A stretch of 64,000 bases of DNA from Microbacterium paraoxydans (GCF_019056515.1 NZ_CP064873.1:558001-622000); one strand, 5' to 3'. Shown: positions 25,602 through 35,684, counted from the stretch's first letter. Program-made: numbers and translations. Notes: generated by a model from the letters alone, not told the origin.

Positions 25602-27602
25602 ATGGATGTGAAGAAGCTCACCCGCAATCCGCTGATCTACGTCGCTCTGATCGGCGTGCTGCTCTTCGGCGGATTCCTGCTGATCTCGAACCTCGGTGCG
25701 CCGAAGCAGATCACGACGCAGGAGGGGCTCGAGCTGCTCTCCGGCAAGACCGTGACCGAGGTCGTCACCACCGACGGCGATCAGCGCGTGGACATGACGC
25801 TGTCCAAGCCGTTCGAGGGCTCCGAGAACGTCCAGTTCTACTACGTCGAGGCCCGCGCCGACGAGGTGGTCTCCGCGATCGATGCGGCCGCTCCGAAGGA
25901 CGGCTTCAACGACGCCGTGCCGCGCGCGACCTGGTTCGACGGCTTCCTCTCCCTGCTGCTTCCCCTCGTGCTGCTCGGCCTCCTGTTCTGGTGGCTCCTG
26001 TCGTCCATGCAGGGCGGCGGCGGCAAGGTCATGCAGTTCGGCAAGTCCAAGGCCAAGCTCGTCAACAAGGAGACCCCGACGGTCACCTTCGCCGACGTCG
26101 CCGGTGCCGACGAGGCCATCGAGGAGCTCCACGAGATCAAGGAGTTCCTGCAGGACCCGGCGAAGTTCCAGGCCATCGGCGCCCGCATCCCGAAGGGCGT
26201 GCTGCTGTACGGCCCTCCCGGGACCGGAAAGACCCTCCTCGCCCGCGCCGTCGCCGGCGAGGCCGGAGCCCCGTTCTACTCGATCTCCGGTTCCGACTTC
26301 GTCGAGATGTTCGTCGGCGTCGGTGCCTCCCGCGTGCGCGACCTGTTCAGCCAGGCCAAGGAGAACGCTCCCGCCATCATCTTCATCGATGAGATCGACG
26401 CCGTCGGCCGTCACCGCGGCGCCGGCATGGGCGGCGGCAACGACGAGCGCGAGCAGACGCTGAACCAGATGCTCGTCGAGATGGACGGCTTCGACCCGAA
26501 CGCGAACGTCATCGTGATCGCGGCCACCAACCGTCCCGACATCCTCGACCCCGCGCTGCTGCGCCCCGGCCGCTTCGACCGTCAGATCGGTGTCGACGCC
26601 CCCGACCTCAAGGGCCGCCAGAAGATCCTCGAGGTGCACAGCAAGGGCAAGCCGCTGTCGAAGAACGTCGACCTCGAGGTCGTCGCTCGCAAGACGCCCG
26701 GCTTCACCGGTGCCGACCTGGCGAACGTGCTCAACGAGGCCGCGCTGCTCACGGCCCGCTCGAACGCGCAGCTCATCGACAACCGCGCCCTCGACGAGGC
26801 GATCGACCGCGTGATCGCCGGTCCGCAGCGTCGCACCCGCGTGATGAAGGACAAGGAGAAGCTCATCACGGCGTACCACGAGGGCGGACACGCGCTCGCG
26901 GCGGCGGCGATGAACTACACCGACCCCGTGACGAAGATCACGATCCTGCCCCGCGGCAAGGCGCTGGGCTACACGATGGTGCTGCCGCTCGACGACAAGT
27001 ACTCCGTGACCCGCAACGAGCTGCAGGATCAGCTCACCTACGCCATGGGCGGTCGCGTCGCCGAGGAGCTCGTCTTCCACGACCCCACCACCGGCGCCTC
27101 CAACGACATCGAGAAGGCGACCTCGATCGCCCGCAAGATGGTCATCGAGTACGGCATGACGACGCAGGTCGGTCCGGTCAAGCTCGGCACCGAGGGCGGC
27201 GACATGTTCGTCGCGCGCGACATGGGCCGTGGCCGCGAGTACTCCGAGAAGGTCGCGGAGCGCGTCGATGCCGAGGTGCGGGCGCTCATCGAGCAGGCGC
27301 ACAACGAGGCGTACGCGGTGCTCAGCGAGAACCGGGACATCCTCGACCGTCTCGCCCTCGCGCTCCTCGAGGAGGAGACCCTCGACCACAACCGCATCGC
27401 CGAGATCTTCACCGAGGTGAAGAAGCTACCCGAGCGTCCGCTGTGGCTGTCCAGCGAAGACCGCCCGGTCTCGGAGCGGCCGCCGATCGAGGTCCCGAAG
27501 AAGGACGTCTCGCTCGCCGCCTCCGTCGAGGCGCCGACGGCCCCGCCGCGTCCGCAGCAGGGCTCCGCCGGAGCGGGCAACCCTCGTCCCGCGACGGCGT
27601 GA
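25602..27602 (+). CDS. ftsH: ATP-dependent zinc metalloprotease FtsH
   Basis: 666 residues. Two transmembrane segments (about 10-28 and 112-132) flank a short extracytoplasmic part. The AAA+ domain has Walker A GPPGTGKT (from about 204), Walker [12 protein letters not shown] and the second-region-of-homology [21 protein letters not shown]. The zinc site is HEGGH (H426, E427, H430). The hexamer extracts and degrades misfolded membrane proteins and short-lived regulators. The C-terminal 60 residues are Pro/Ala-rich. TACGCT at 25587-25592 lies 9 nt before the ATG. folE follows within 2 nt, so transcription probably continues into the folate genes. Confidence 0.96.
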   Translation: MDVKKLTRNPLIYVALIGVLLFGGFLLISNLGAPKQITTQEGLELLSGKTVTEVVTTDGDQRVDMTLSKPFEGSENVQFYYVEARADEVVSAIDAAAPKDGFNDAVPRATWFDGFLSLLLPLVLLGLLFWWLLSSMQGGGGKVMQFGKSKAKLVNKETPTVTFADVAGADEAIEELHEIKEFLQDPAKFQAIGARIPKGVLLYGPPGTGKTLLARAVAGEAGAPFYSISGSDFVEMFVGVGASRVRDLFSQAKENAPAIIFIDEIDAVGRHRGAGMGGGNDEREQTLNQMLVEMDGFDPNANVIVIAATNRPDILDPALLRPGRFDRQIGVDAPDLKGRQKILEVHSKGKPLSKNVDLEVVARKTPGFTGADLANVLNEAALLTARSNAQLIDNRALDEAIDRVIAGPQRRTRVMKDKEKLITAYHEGGHALAAAAMNYTDPVTKITILPRGKALGYTMVLPLDDKYSVTRNELQDQLTYAMGGRVAEELVFHDPTTGASNDIEKATSIARKMVIEYGMTTQVGPVKLGTEGGDMFVARDMGRGREYSEKVAERVDAEVRALIEQAHNEAYAVLSENRDILDRLALALLEEETLDHNRIAEIFTEVKKLPERPLWLSSEDRPVSERPPIEVPKKDVSLAASVEAPTAPPRPQQGSAGAGNPRPATA

Positions 27603-27603
27603 C

Positions 27604-28215
27604 GTGACCGTCGACAAGGGACGCGTCGAGCGGCTCACCAGGGAACTCCTGGAGGCGATCGGCGAGGACCCCGATCGTCCGGGGATCAAGCAGACGCCCT
27701 CGAGGATGGCCGAGCTCTACGCGGAGTTCTTCGCCGGTGTGGGCGAGGATCCCGCCGAGCCACTCGCCCACACGATCAGCGTGACCCGCGGGCCGGCGCC
27801 GGACACCCTGCCGTCCGGCGCGGTGCTGCTGCGCGACATCCGCTTCCGCTCGGTGTGCGAGCACCACCTCCTACCTTTCGCAGGGCACGCGCACATCGCC
27901 TACCTTCCAGGCGAGCAGGTCGTCGGCCTCGGTGCGCTCGTGCGCGTCGTGGAGATCCTCGCCGCGCGGCCGCAGGTGCAGGAGCGGCTGGGGGAGCAGA
28001 TCGCCGACACGATCGCCGAGAACCTCGACGCGCGCGGCGTGCTCGTCGTTCTCGATGCCAGCCACGGCTGCGTGACGATGCGGGGCGGGCGGCAGACCGA
28101 GGCCTCGACGCTGACCATCGCGGCGCGCGGGGTCTACACGGATCCCGTGGCACGCGCGGAGCTGGTGACCCTGATCGGCATGACCGTGCCGGGGGCCGGG
28201 ACGTCGCGCGCATGA
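27604..28215 (+). CDS. folE: GTP cyclohydrolase I
   Basis: 203 residues. Zinc ligands C85 and H88 in SVCEHHLLPF and a second Cys in HGCVTMRGG are present, with the QVQERLGEQIADTI block. It converts GTP to 7,8-dihydroneopterin triphosphate, the first step of tetrahydrofolate synthesis. The GTG start lies 1 nt after the ftsH stop, and its end overlaps folP by ATGA, so it is translationally coupled in the fol operon. Confidence 0.95.
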   Translation: MTVDKGRVERLTRELLEAIGEDPDRPGIKQTPSRMAELYAEFFAGVGEDPAEPLAHTISVTRGPAPDTLPSGAVLLRDIRFRSVCEHHLLPFAGHAHIAYLPGEQVVGLGALVRVVEILAARPQVQERLGEQIADTIAENLDARGVLVVLDASHGCVTMRGGRQTEASTLTIAARGVYTDPVARAELVTLIGMTVPGAGTSRA

Positions 28216-29021
28216 CCGGCATCTGGGGCATCGTCAACGTCACCCCCGACTCGTTCAGCGACGGCGGGCGGTATCTCGACGCAGACCGCGCGGTCGCCCA
28301 CGGCCTTCGCCTGCGCGCGGAAGGGGCGTCCGTCCTCGACGTCGGGGGCGAGTCGACCCGACCGGGCGCGGAACGCGTCGGGGTGGACGAGGAGCAGCGC
28401 CGCGTCCTTCCGGTCGTCGAACAGCTCACGGCGGCCGGCGCCGTCGTCAGCATCGACACCCTCAACGCGTCGACCGCCGCGGCCGCCGTGCGCGCGGGAG
28501 CGCGCATCGTCAACGACGTCTCCGGCGGACTGGCCGACCCCGACATGCGCGCCGCGGTGGCGGAGTCGGGTGCCGACTTCGCGATCGGGCACTGGCGGGG
28601 CTTCTCCGCCGACATGTACGCGAACGCCGATTACCGCCGCGTCGCCCGAGAGGTGGCCGGCGAACTGCGCGAGCGCATCGGGGAGGCGGCCGCCGCCGGG
28701 ATCGCGCCCTCCCGCCTGATCGTCGACCCCGGTATCGGGTTCGCCAAGGCCGGTGCTCAGAACTGGGACGTGCTGCGGGGCCTCGACGAGATCGTGGGTC
28801 TCGGCTTCCGCGTGCTGGTCGGGACGTCGCGCAAGCGCTTCCTCGCCGACGTGCTGCAGGAGGCTGCCCCGGGCGGTGACGGCGTGTCCGAGGAGCGCCG
28901 GGACCTGGCCACCGCGGTGACGAGTGCGCTCGCGATGCGCGCCGGCGCCTGGGCGGTGCGCGTGCACGACGTCGCGGCCACCCGCGACGCCCTCGCGATC
29001 ACCCGCGCCTGGGAAGGCTGA
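28212..29021 (+). CDS. folP: Dihydropteroate synthase
   Basis: 269 residues. Classical TIM-barrel motifs: GIVNVTPDSFSDGG at the N-terminus, LDVGGESTRPGA, VSIDT, IVNDVSGG, DPGIGFAK and GTSRKRF. It joins p-aminobenzoate to dihydropterin pyrophosphate and is the sulfonamide target. The ATG overlaps the folE stop (ATGA). Confidence 0.95.
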   Translation: MTGIWGIVNVTPDSFSDGGRYLDADRAVAHGLRLRAEGASVLDVGGESTRPGAERVGVDEEQRRVLPVVEQLTAAGAVVSIDTLNASTAAAAVRAGARIVNDVSGGLADPDMRAAVAESGADFAIGHWRGFSADMYANADYRRVAREVAGELRERIGEAAAAGIAPSRLIVDPGIGFAKAGAQNWDVLRGLDEIVGLGFRVLVGTSRKRFLADVLQEAAPGGDGVSEERRDLATAVTSALAMRAGAWAVRVHDVAATRDALAITRAWEG

Positions 29022-29055
29022 GTGCGAGGTCGGAGCGTCGCCGTACCCTAGAGGC

Positions 29056-29451
29056 ATGGACTTCCTCGACGAGATCGTGCTGACAGGGCTGACCGTGTTC
29101 GGCCACCACGGCGTCTACCCGCACGAGCGGGAGAACGGACAGGAGTTCACGGTCGACCTCCGGCTGCGGCTCTCCCTCGAACAGGCCGCCGCGTCCGACG
29201 ATGTGGCCGACACCGTGCACTACGGCGAGCTCGCGGAGCGGGTGGCCGCCGTCGTCGCGGGGGAGCCGGTGAACCTCATCGAGACCCTGGCCGAGCGGAT
29301 CGCGGACGTCGCCCTCGGTGACCGCCGCGTGCAGCAGGTGACCGTCACAGTGCACAAGCCGCAGGCGCCGATCGCCCTCACCTTCAGCGACGTGGCTGTG
29401 ACGGTCCATCGGACGCGGGCTCCGGAGTCGCTGGAGGACATCACCACATGA
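29056..29451 (+). CDS. folB: Dihydroneopterin aldolase
   Basis: 131 residues. FGHHGVYPHERENGQEF and YGELAERV match FolB; the subunit forms an octamer and converts dihydroneopterin to 6-hydroxymethyl-dihydropterin and glycolaldehyde. TACCCT at 29044-29049 lies 6 nt before the ATG, so an internal leaderless promoter may boost folBK expression besides the operon transcript. Its stop overlaps the folK start. Confidence 0.94.
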   Translation: MDFLDEIVLTGLTVFGHHGVYPHERENGQEFTVDLRLRLSLEQAAASDDVADTVHYGELAERVAAVVAGEPVNLIETLAERIADVALGDRRVQQVTVTVHKPQAPIALTFSDVAVTVHRTRAPESLEDITT

Positions 29452-29987
29452 GCCGCAACCTCACCCGCCCGCCGGAGGTGCCGGGCCCCCGAGCTCCGCG
29501 CCCCGAGACGGTGGCGGTCGTCGCGCTCGGCGCCAATCTCGGAGACCGCGAGGAGACGATCCGCGCCGCGGCCGCGCGCATCGCTCGGCTGCCGCTCGTC
29601 TCGGACGTGGGCCTGTCGCGCCTGTTCGAGACGGTGGCGCTGCGCGTGGACGGCCCCGACCCGGACGCCCCCGGGTACGTGAACGCGGTGGCTCTGGTGA
29701 CCACACGGCTCGCTCCCGAGATCCTCCTCGGCATGCTGCACGCCATCGAGGACGAGAACGGCCGCGTGCGCGGCGAGCGGTGGGGCGACCGCACCCTCGA
29801 CCTCGACCTCATCGCCTATGGCGACGTCGTCTCGGACGACCCCCGCATCCAGCTGCCCCATCCGCGGGCGGCGGAGCGGCTGTTCGTCCTGGAGCCGTGG
29901 CTCGACGTCGACCCCGACGCCGAGCTCGTGGGGCGCGGCCGGGTCGCCGATCTGGCGGCGGACCTTCGCGCGCGAGGCGAGGGATGA
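29448..29987 (+). CDS. folK: 6-hydroxymethyl-7,8-dihydropterin pyrophosphokinase
   Basis: 179 residues. ALGANLGDREETI at the N-terminus, the central LHAIEDENGRVRGERWGDRTLDLDLIAYGD block with the metal-binding DLDLI, and LPHPRAAERLFVLEPW near the end are diagnostic. It transfers pyrophosphate from ATP to the pterin for FolP. ATGA overlaps join it to folB and to the next gene. Confidence 0.95.
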   Translation: MSRNLTRPPEVPGPRAPRPETVAVVALGANLGDREETIRAAAARIARLPLVSDVGLSRLFETVALRVDGPDPDAPGYVNAVALVTTRLAPEILLGMLHAIEDENGRVRGERWGDRTLDLDLIAYGDVVSDDPRIQLPHPRAAERLFVLEPWLDVDPDAELVGRGRVADLAADLRARGEG

Positions 29988-30466
29988 AGCGCACCTCCGC
30001 CGGACTTCTCGCCGTCCTCGCGCTCGTCGGCGCCGGGGCCGGCTTCATCCTCGACCAGATGCTCACGGCGACGGGGCGGGCCACGTTCACGCCGTCCCTC
30101 TTCCTCCCGGTGCTGCTCGTCCTCATCGCGGGCGCATCGCTCGGGGTGGCCTGGCCGGTGCGGCGCAGCGTCCGCTCCGGGGTGCGCATCGACCCGTTCC
30201 GTGCCCTCCGGGCCGCGACCCTCGCGCGGGCGTCGAGTCTGCTGGGGGCGATCCTGGCGGGCTTCGGGGCGGGCCTGCTGGCCTTCCTCCTCACGCGCCC
30301 CATCGATCCCCCGATAGGGTCGACTGTGGCCATGGTGGCGCTGATCGCGAGTGCGGTCGTGCTCGTCATCGCCGCTCTCGTCGCCGAACAGTTCTGCACC
30401 CTGCCGAAGGATCCTGATGACTCAGAACCCAGAGACCGCGCCCCTGAACCCGGCGGAGGGCACTGA
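29984..30466 (+). CDS. DUF3180 membrane protein
   Basis: 160 residues with four hydrophobic helices (LLAVLALVGAGAGFILDQML; LFLPVLLVLIAGASLGVAW; LLGAILAGFGAGLLAFLL; MVALIASAVVLVIAALVAEQF) and the RPIDPP motif typical of DUF3180. The family sits after folK in most actinobacteria, but no activity is known. The start overlaps the folK stop (ATGA). Its end overlaps the next gene by 50 nt. Confidence 0.85.
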   Translation: MKRTSAGLLAVLALVGAGAGFILDQMLTATGRATFTPSLFLPVLLVLIAGASLGVAWPVRRSVRSGVRIDPFRALRAATLARASSLLGAILAGFGAGLLAFLLTRPIDPPIGSTVAMVALIASAVVLVIAALVAEQFCTLPKDPDDSEPRDRAPEPGGGH

Positions 30467-30998
30467 CCTCGGCGCCCTCGACCAGGGCACCTACACGGGC
30501 CTGCGCACGGTGCGCAACGAGGCCCGCCTCGAGCTCGACGGCACCTGGCACCAGATCTCGCCGCGCTACGTGGTGTCGCAGATCGTGCAGAACGTCATCT
30601 TCCTGGCGATCGTCGTGGCGGCGGCCGTCGTGCTGAACATCGTGCTCGAACAGGACTGGGTGTGGATTCCGGCCGGGGTCATCATCCTCATCACCCTCGT
30701 GACGCTGGTCATCCTCCCGCGTCAGGCGCGGGCGATCGGCTACATGCTGCGGGCGGACGACATCGTGTTCCGCAAGGGCATCCTCTGGCAGCGCATGATC
30801 GCCGTGCCGTACGGTCGCATGCAGCTCGTCGACATCACCCAGGGGCCTCTCGACCGGGCGTTCGGCATCTCCCAGCTCAAGATGGTCACCGCGGCGGCGA
30901 CCACCGGCGTGCAGATCCCCGGCCTCACCCAGGCGGCGGCCGAGGCGCTGCGCGACACGCTCATCCAGGTCGCCGAGACCCGCCGGACCGGACTGTGA
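30417..30998 (+). CDS. Bacterial-PH-domain membrane protein (YdbS-like)
   Basis: 193 residues. Two transmembrane segments (about 62-80 and 86-104) are followed by a bPH_2 domain (DDIVFRKGILWQRMIAVPYGRMQLVDI). GAAGGA precedes the ATG at 30417, and the next gene begins in a GTGA overlap, so the two products probably form one complex, as for the ydbS-ydbT type pairs. The function is unknown; proteins of this kind have been linked to resistance to membrane-active peptides, but that is only a family-level suggestion. Confidence 0.85.
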   Translation: MTQNPETAPLNPAEGTDLGALDQGTYTGLRTVRNEARLELDGTWHQISPRYVVSQIVQNVIFLAIVVAAAVVLNIVLEQDWVWIPAGVIILITLVTLVILPRQARAIGYMLRADDIVFRKGILWQRMIAVPYGRMQLVDITQGPLDRAFGISQLKMVTAAATTGVQIPGLTQAAAEALRDTLIQVAETRRTGL

Positions 30999-33055
30999 GC
31001 GAGTCGCAGCTCCCCACCGCCGCGCCGGGGCAGACCTCCGCGGGCGCACCGTCGACGCACCTCGCGGACGGCGAATGGCATCGGATGCATCCGCTGACGC
31101 CGCTCTTCAAGGGCGGCCTGGCGCTCATCATCGTCGGCGGCATCGTGATCGCGAACATGCGCGACCGCGTCATCGCCTGGCTCGTCGGGCAGTTCGCGCC
31201 GGAGGAGGCGCACTACGACGACTACACCGGCGGCGATCCGGTCGACTGGGTGCTCGCCAACAACTTCGCCCTGATCGCGCTGCTGGGTGTCCTGGCGCTC
31301 GTCGTGGTGCTCGTGGCCATCTTCTGGTTCGTCTGGCGCTTCCAGCAGTTCCGGATCACCGGGGAGCACGTCGAGGTGCGCAAGGGCATCATCTTCCGGT
31401 CGCACCGTCGCGCCCCGCTCGACCGTGTGCAGGGCGTGAACCTCACGCGGCCGTTCCCCGCACGCATCATCGGCCTCGCGAAGCTCGAGGTCGTCGGCGC
31501 GGGCACCGACGCGAACGTCGCGCTGGAATACCTGGCGACGCCGCGCGCCGAAGGCGTGCGCGCCGAGATCCTGCGCCTGGCCTCCGGTGCGCGAGCCGCT
31601 CGGCACGCGGCGTTGGATCCGCAGAACGGCGCGACGTCCGGCGGCACCGCTCCGGTTACCGCGCGTGCACAGCTCGTCGGCTCGATGAACGAGGGCGTCA
31701 ACGGCCTGCTCGCCGGCGTGGACCTGCAGGACGTCGTCCCCGAGAGCGTCGTCAAGATCCCGGCCGGCCGGCTGATCGGCTCGCAGCTCATCTCCGGGTT
31801 GCTGTGGCTGGTCTTCTTCGGCGTGATCTTCGCGATCGCGATCGGCAGCACCCTCATCGGCATCCTCGTCGACGGCGATCCCGACGGCGGGGTGGTGCTG
31901 CTGGGCATCGGGCTCGGCATGGGCGTCCCCATGGTCATCGCCGTGGTCGGTATCACGTGGGCGCAGATCTCCAAGTCGCTGCGCTACTCCATCGCGCCCA
32001 CCCCCGACGGCGTGCGCATCACCTACGGCCTGCTCACCACGGTCACCGAGACCCTTCCGCCGGGCCGCATCTTCGCGGTCGAGGTGTCGCAGTCCCTGCT
32101 GTGGCGGCCGTTCGGCTGGTGGACCATCAAGATCAACCGCATGAGTGGCAAGAGCGCCGCGCAGCAGTCGTCGAGCAGCGGTCAGCAGTTCAACGTCGTG
32201 CTCCCGGTCGGCAAGCGCGCGGACGTGGAGCGGGTGTTGTCGCTCGTGCTGCCCGACGTGCCGGCCGAGAGCATCCCCGCGCTGTGGGACCAGGGTGTCG
32301 TCGGTCCGACCGACGCCGACCCCTATCGGACGATGCCGCGCCGGGCCTGGTGGCGGCGACCGTTCTCCTGGAAGCGTCACGGATACACGGTGACCTCGGA
32401 CGGCCTGCTCCTGCGCCGCGGAATCGTGTGGCGCAAGCTCGCGGTCTTCCCGCTCGCGCGTCTCCAGGGCGTGTCGCTGAGCCAGGGGCCCATCGACCGG
32501 GCCCAGGGGGTCTCCGGCGCGCAGGTGCACACCGTGCCCGGCCCGATCACCGGCCTCCTCTCCGGGCTCGAGCGCGCGGACGCCCTCGCACTGCTCAACG
32601 AGGTCAGCGTCGCCGCGGCCGAGGCGGCGTCCCGAGACCACACGCACCGCTGGAGCGAGCACGCTGCGGCGGGAACTCCGGTCGCACCGCCCGCTCCGCC
32701 GGTGTTCGGTGGTCCTGCGACGCCGGCGTCTCCCGCGTTCGGAGGGGCGGCATCCGCTCCGCCTGCTCCGCCCGCTCCGCCGGCCCCGTTCGCGACGCCG
32801 GCTCCGTTCGCGCCGCCTGCTCCGCCGACCGGTGTTCCGGGGTCGGCGACTCCGCTGGTCCCGCCCGTCCGGACTCCTCCGGTGACGCCGCCGCCTGCTC
32901 CGCCGGTCACGGCGCCTCCGGTCGCGCCGCCGCCTGCTCCGCCGGTCGCGCCGCCACCGCCGCAGACGGCTGCCCCCTCGACCTCTCCCTCGCCGACCGG
33001 CCCGACCCCGCCACCCACCCCGCCGGCGCGACCGGACACGTCGCGCGAGGAGTGA
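30995..33055 (+). CDS. Multi-bPH membrane protein with proline-rich tail (YdbT-like)
   Basis: 686 residues. Transmembrane pairs at about 40-55/85-110 and 265-330 alternate with three bPH_2-type domains (RITGEHVEVRKGIIF; PTPDGVRITYGLLTTVTETL; VTSDGLLLRRGIVWRKLAVF), each with a basic Gly-Arg-x-Gln/Leu-x-x-V core. From about residue 565 the chain is a low-complexity Pro/Ala tail (PPAPPAPPAPFATPAP, PPVAPPPAPP), unusual for this family and probably disordered. The GTG start overlaps the preceding gene, so the bPH pair is coupled. The exact role is not known. Confidence 0.85.
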   Translation: MSESQLPTAAPGQTSAGAPSTHLADGEWHRMHPLTPLFKGGLALIIVGGIVIANMRDRVIAWLVGQFAPEEAHYDDYTGGDPVDWVLANNFALIALLGVLALVVVLVAIFWFVWRFQQFRITGEHVEVRKGIIFRSHRRAPLDRVQGVNLTRPFPARIIGLAKLEVVGAGTDANVALEYLATPRAEGVRAEILRLASGARAARHAALDPQNGATSGGTAPVTARAQLVGSMNEGVNGLLAGVDLQDVVPESVVKIPAGRLIGSQLISGLLWLVFFGVIFAIAIGSTLIGILVDGDPDGGVVLLGIGLGMGVPMVIAVVGITWAQISKSLRYSIAPTPDGVRITYGLLTTVTETLPPGRIFAVEVSQSLLWRPFGWWTIKINRMSGKSAAQQSSSSGQQFNVVLPVGKRADVERVLSLVLPDVPAESIPALWDQGVVGPTDADPYRTMPRRAWWRRPFSWKRHGYTVTSDGLLLRRGIVWRKLAVFPLARLQGVSLSQGPIDRAQGVSGAQVHTVPGPITGLLSGLERADALALLNEVSVAAAEAASRDHTHRWSEHAAAGTPVAPPAPPVFGGPATPASPAFGGAASAPPAPPAPPAPFATPAPFAPPAPPTGVPGSATPLVPPVRTPPVTPPPAPPVTAPPVAPPPAPPVAPPPPQTAAPSTSPSPTGPTPPPTPPARPDTSREE

Positions 33056-33750
33056 GCGTGGTGCGCGACGGGCGCCTGGGCGTCGGCATCGTCGGGGCCG
33101 GGCGCGTCGGTCCGGTGATCGGCGCGGCACTGGCCGGAGCCGGGCACGCGATCATCGGGATCACGAGCGGATCGGACGACGAGCGTGCGTCCGCGGTGCT
33201 CCCTGGCGTCCCGGTGCTGGACACGCAGGAGGTCGTGCGGCGCGCCGAACTGGTGATCCTCGCGGTCCCCTCCGCCGAGCTTCCGTCCCTCGTCTCGGGC
33301 ATCGCGGAGGTCGGCGGGTGGCAGATCGGCCAGCTCGTCCTGCACACCGATCCGGCGCAGGGCATCGAGGTCCTGCGCCCGGCGGCGGAGCGCGGTGCCA
33401 TCCCGTTGGCGGTGCACCCGGCGATCACGTTCACGGGGACCTCGATCGACCTCCGACAGCTGCAGGCGGGCTTCGCGGCGGTCACCGCTCCCGCCGCCGT
33501 GCTCCCGATCGCCCAGGCGCTGGCCGTGGAGATGGGGTGCGAACCGGTGGTCATCGCGGAAGCCGACCGTGCCGTCTACGCCGACGCGATCGCCACGGCC
33601 ACGGAGTTCTCCCGCTCGATCATCGGACAGTCGACCTCGCGGCTCCGTGACATCGGGGTCGAGAACCCGGGTGGCTTCCTGTCGGCTCTGGTGCAGTCGA
33701 CGGTCGAGCGGGCGCTGCGCGACGCCTCGGACCCGCCCCCGCTGGTCTGA
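33052..33750 (+). CDS. Rossmann-fold DUF2520-type oxidoreductase-like protein
   Basis: About 232 residues. The N-terminal dinucleotide motif GIVGAGRVGPVIGAAL is followed by LVILAVPS and the C-terminal helical HPAITFTGTSIDLRQL and GFLSALVQSTVERAL blocks typical of the DUF2520/Rossmann-like family often found before pantothenate (panC) genes. It may reduce or bind a small substrate with NAD(P), but the reaction is not established. Starts at 33052 (GTGA overlap, chosen by analogy with the preceding pairs), 33058 and 33061 are all in frame. No pan gene follows. Confidence 0.75.
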   Translation: MSVVRDGRLGVGIVGAGRVGPVIGAALAGAGHAIIGITSGSDDERASAVLPGVPVLDTQEVVRRAELVILAVPSAELPSLVSGIAEVGGWQIGQLVLHTDPAQGIEVLRPAAERGAIPLAVHPAITFTGTSIDLRQLQAGFAAVTAPAAVLPIAQALAVEMGCEPVVIAEADRAVYADAIATATEFSRSIIGQSTSRLRDIGVENPGGFLSALVQSTVERALRDASDPPPLV

Positions 33751-33777
33751 TCGCCGTCCCGGCGCGGCGTCTCGGGC

Positions 33778-35631
33778 TCAGCGTCCGCCGGAGAAGCCGC
33801 CTCCGCCTCCGCCCCCGGAGAACCCGCCGCCGAACGAGCCGCCGGTAGCGGACGAGGTGCCGGTGGACGGGGCCGAGTAGGTCGCGGCCGCGGTCGAGGA
33901 GCTCATGAACGCCACGAGCGACGTGCGGAGAGCGAAGGACGTGGGGTCGCCGATCCAGGTCGGGCCGTGCGCCTCCCGGCTGTACGCACTCTCCAGCACC
34001 CGGCCCCACTCGTCCTCCATGCCGAACAGCATCGCGTAGGGGAGGAGGCGCTCGTAGACATGGATGACGTCCGCCCCCTCCTCGGTGCGCCGTTCCGCGC
34101 CGGTGTAGGACTGCAGCATCCGCAACCGATCCTCCTCCGCGACCCGGATGAACTCGCGCACCCCCTGCAGATGCTCGTACGCCTGCGCACCTTCCGGCGT
34201 CAGCACCGTGTGCCGCGAGAAGGTGAAGAAACTCGAGGCCGCGACGAGCAGCGTCCCGACGGAGATGGCGAGAAGCGCGGGGCCGGCGGACAGGCGTCCG
34301 GATGCCACGGCCACGATGGCGACGACGAGACCGGCCACGGCGAGGGCGATGGCCACGGACTGCAGGATGACGGCAGCGCGGCTGCGCGCCGTGGTCGTCA
34401 GACCGCGGCGGGAGGCCTCCTCCTGGCCCTTCGTCGTCAGCGCGGTCATCCGCGTCGCGAAGGCCTCGCTCTCGGTCGGCAGGTCCACGACGCCGTCCGC
34501 ATCCGCGTGGAGGAAGAGCGCGTCGAGCGCAGCCTGATCGAGGGGGCTCGGCGCCCTGCCGTGGGGCTGTCGTCGCAGCCGGGGCGCTTCGGCTGACGTG
34601 CCTTCCTCGATGCGCAGGGCGCCGCGGACGGCGAGGTGCACGATCTCGACGGGCACCACGTTCTCGGCACCAGGGAGGAGCGCGGCCGCGAGGAGGGGAG
34701 GCTGGTCGTCGGGGACCTCGTACTGCGCCACGATGATCCCGCTGGCGCGGCGCCGACGTCGTCCCGAGCCCACCGTGGCCGCCCACCCGGCCGCGGACAG
34801 GCCGACGGCGCCGACCGCAGCGAGCACGGGCCCGAGGTCGGCGACGGGATCGGGCTGGCGGGCGGCCGGCTGGGTCACGGTCCCCGGTGCGAAGCCGACG
34901 GCCACCGTCACCCCGTCCCCGGCGGGAAGCGACCGGGTCTCGACATGGAACGTCGCGCCCTCCCCGCCCGCGATCGGCCCCGCGAGCTCGCAGGGAGCCG
35001 TGGATCCGGCAGGGCCGATGTAGCATCTCGTCGCGCCGGTGAGGTGGGTGGCCAGTGCCGCGTCGAAGCGGATGTCGGCCCGGAACGCCTCGATCGGCTG
35101 CGTGCTGTCGAGGGGGAGGAGATCCCAGTAGAACTCGTCCGCGGTGCGGGAACCCGACGCGTCCGGAGCGCTGCCGACGATGATGTCGCGCATCTCGTAT
35201 TCGATGACATAGGTGGTCAGGCCGTGGACGAAGTCGTCGTCGCCGGTGAGGACGAAGAGCGTCCCGTCGTCCTCGTCGGTCTCGTACGGGACCGCGGCTC
35301 CGTCCTCGTCGGTGACCGCGAGCACCCGGGTGTCGAGGGCGGCGTCCTTGTACGTCGTCGCCAGCCCCCGCACGATGCCGCGGTTCTGGTCGGCGTCGGG
35401 GAATCGCGCGACGACGGTCTCCGTCACCTGCATGCGCGCCCGCCCGTCCTCGTCGAGCCCGACGTCGTACACCGCGTCCCAGGAGGCGTAGGAGAAGTCG
35501 TCCACGTCGGCGGCGGAGACGACGGTGGTGGCGGTCGCCGGGGCCGCCGCGACGGCGATCTCCGGCGCGAGGAGGGGGACGGTGGCGAGAGCGACGACGG
35601 CGCTCGCGCGGAGGATCCGAGTGGGGGCCAT
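33778..35631 (-). CDS. DUF2207 membrane protein
   Basis: 617 residues. A signal sequence (1-29) is followed by an extracytoplasmic DUF2207 domain (about 40-265: WDAVYDVGLDEDGRARMQVTE, ENRGIVRG-type, GLTTYVIEYEM), a TM near 275, a cytoplasmic part, two TMs (about 410-460) and a long C-terminal domain ending in a Gly-rich tail with GGSFGGGFSGGGG. The family is widespread and uncharacterised; the tail resembles that of TPM/DUF2207 envelope proteins. The start at 35631 is leaderless: TAGCCT at 35638-35643 on the minus strand is 6 nt upstream. It converges on the DUF2520-type gene. Confidence 0.85.
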   Translation of the reverse strand: MAPTRILRASAVVALATVPLLAPEIAVAAAPATATTVVSAADVDDFSYASWDAVYDVGLDEDGRARMQVTETVVARFPDADQNRGIVRGLATTYKDAALDTRVLAVTDEDGAAVPYETDEDDGTLFVLTGDDDFVHGLTTYVIEYEMRDIIVGSAPDASGSRTADEFYWDLLPLDSTQPIEAFRADIRFDAALATHLTGATRCYIGPAGSTAPCELAGPIAGGEGATFHVETRSLPAGDGVTVAVGFAPGTVTQPAARQPDPVADLGPVLAAVGAVGLSAAGWAATVGSGRRRRRASGIIVAQYEVPDDQPPLLAAALLPGAENVVPVEIVHLAVRGALRIEEGTSAEAPRLRRQPHGRAPSPLDQAALDALFLHADADGVVDLPTESEAFATRMTALTTKGQEEASRRGLTTTARSRAAVILQSVAIALAVAGLVVAIVAVASGRLSAGPALLAISVGTLLVAASSFFTFSRHTVLTPEGAQAYEHLQGVREFIRVAEEDRLRMLQSYTGAERRTEEGADVIHVYERLLPYAMLFGMEDEWGRVLESAYSREAHGPTWIGDPTSFALRTSLVAFMSSSTAAATYSAPSTGTSSATGGSFGGGFSGGGGGGGFSGGR

Positions 35632-35684
35632 GCCTCGAGGCTACCCAGCACGCCGCGCGGCGAGGACGTCCCGCGCCATCTCGG

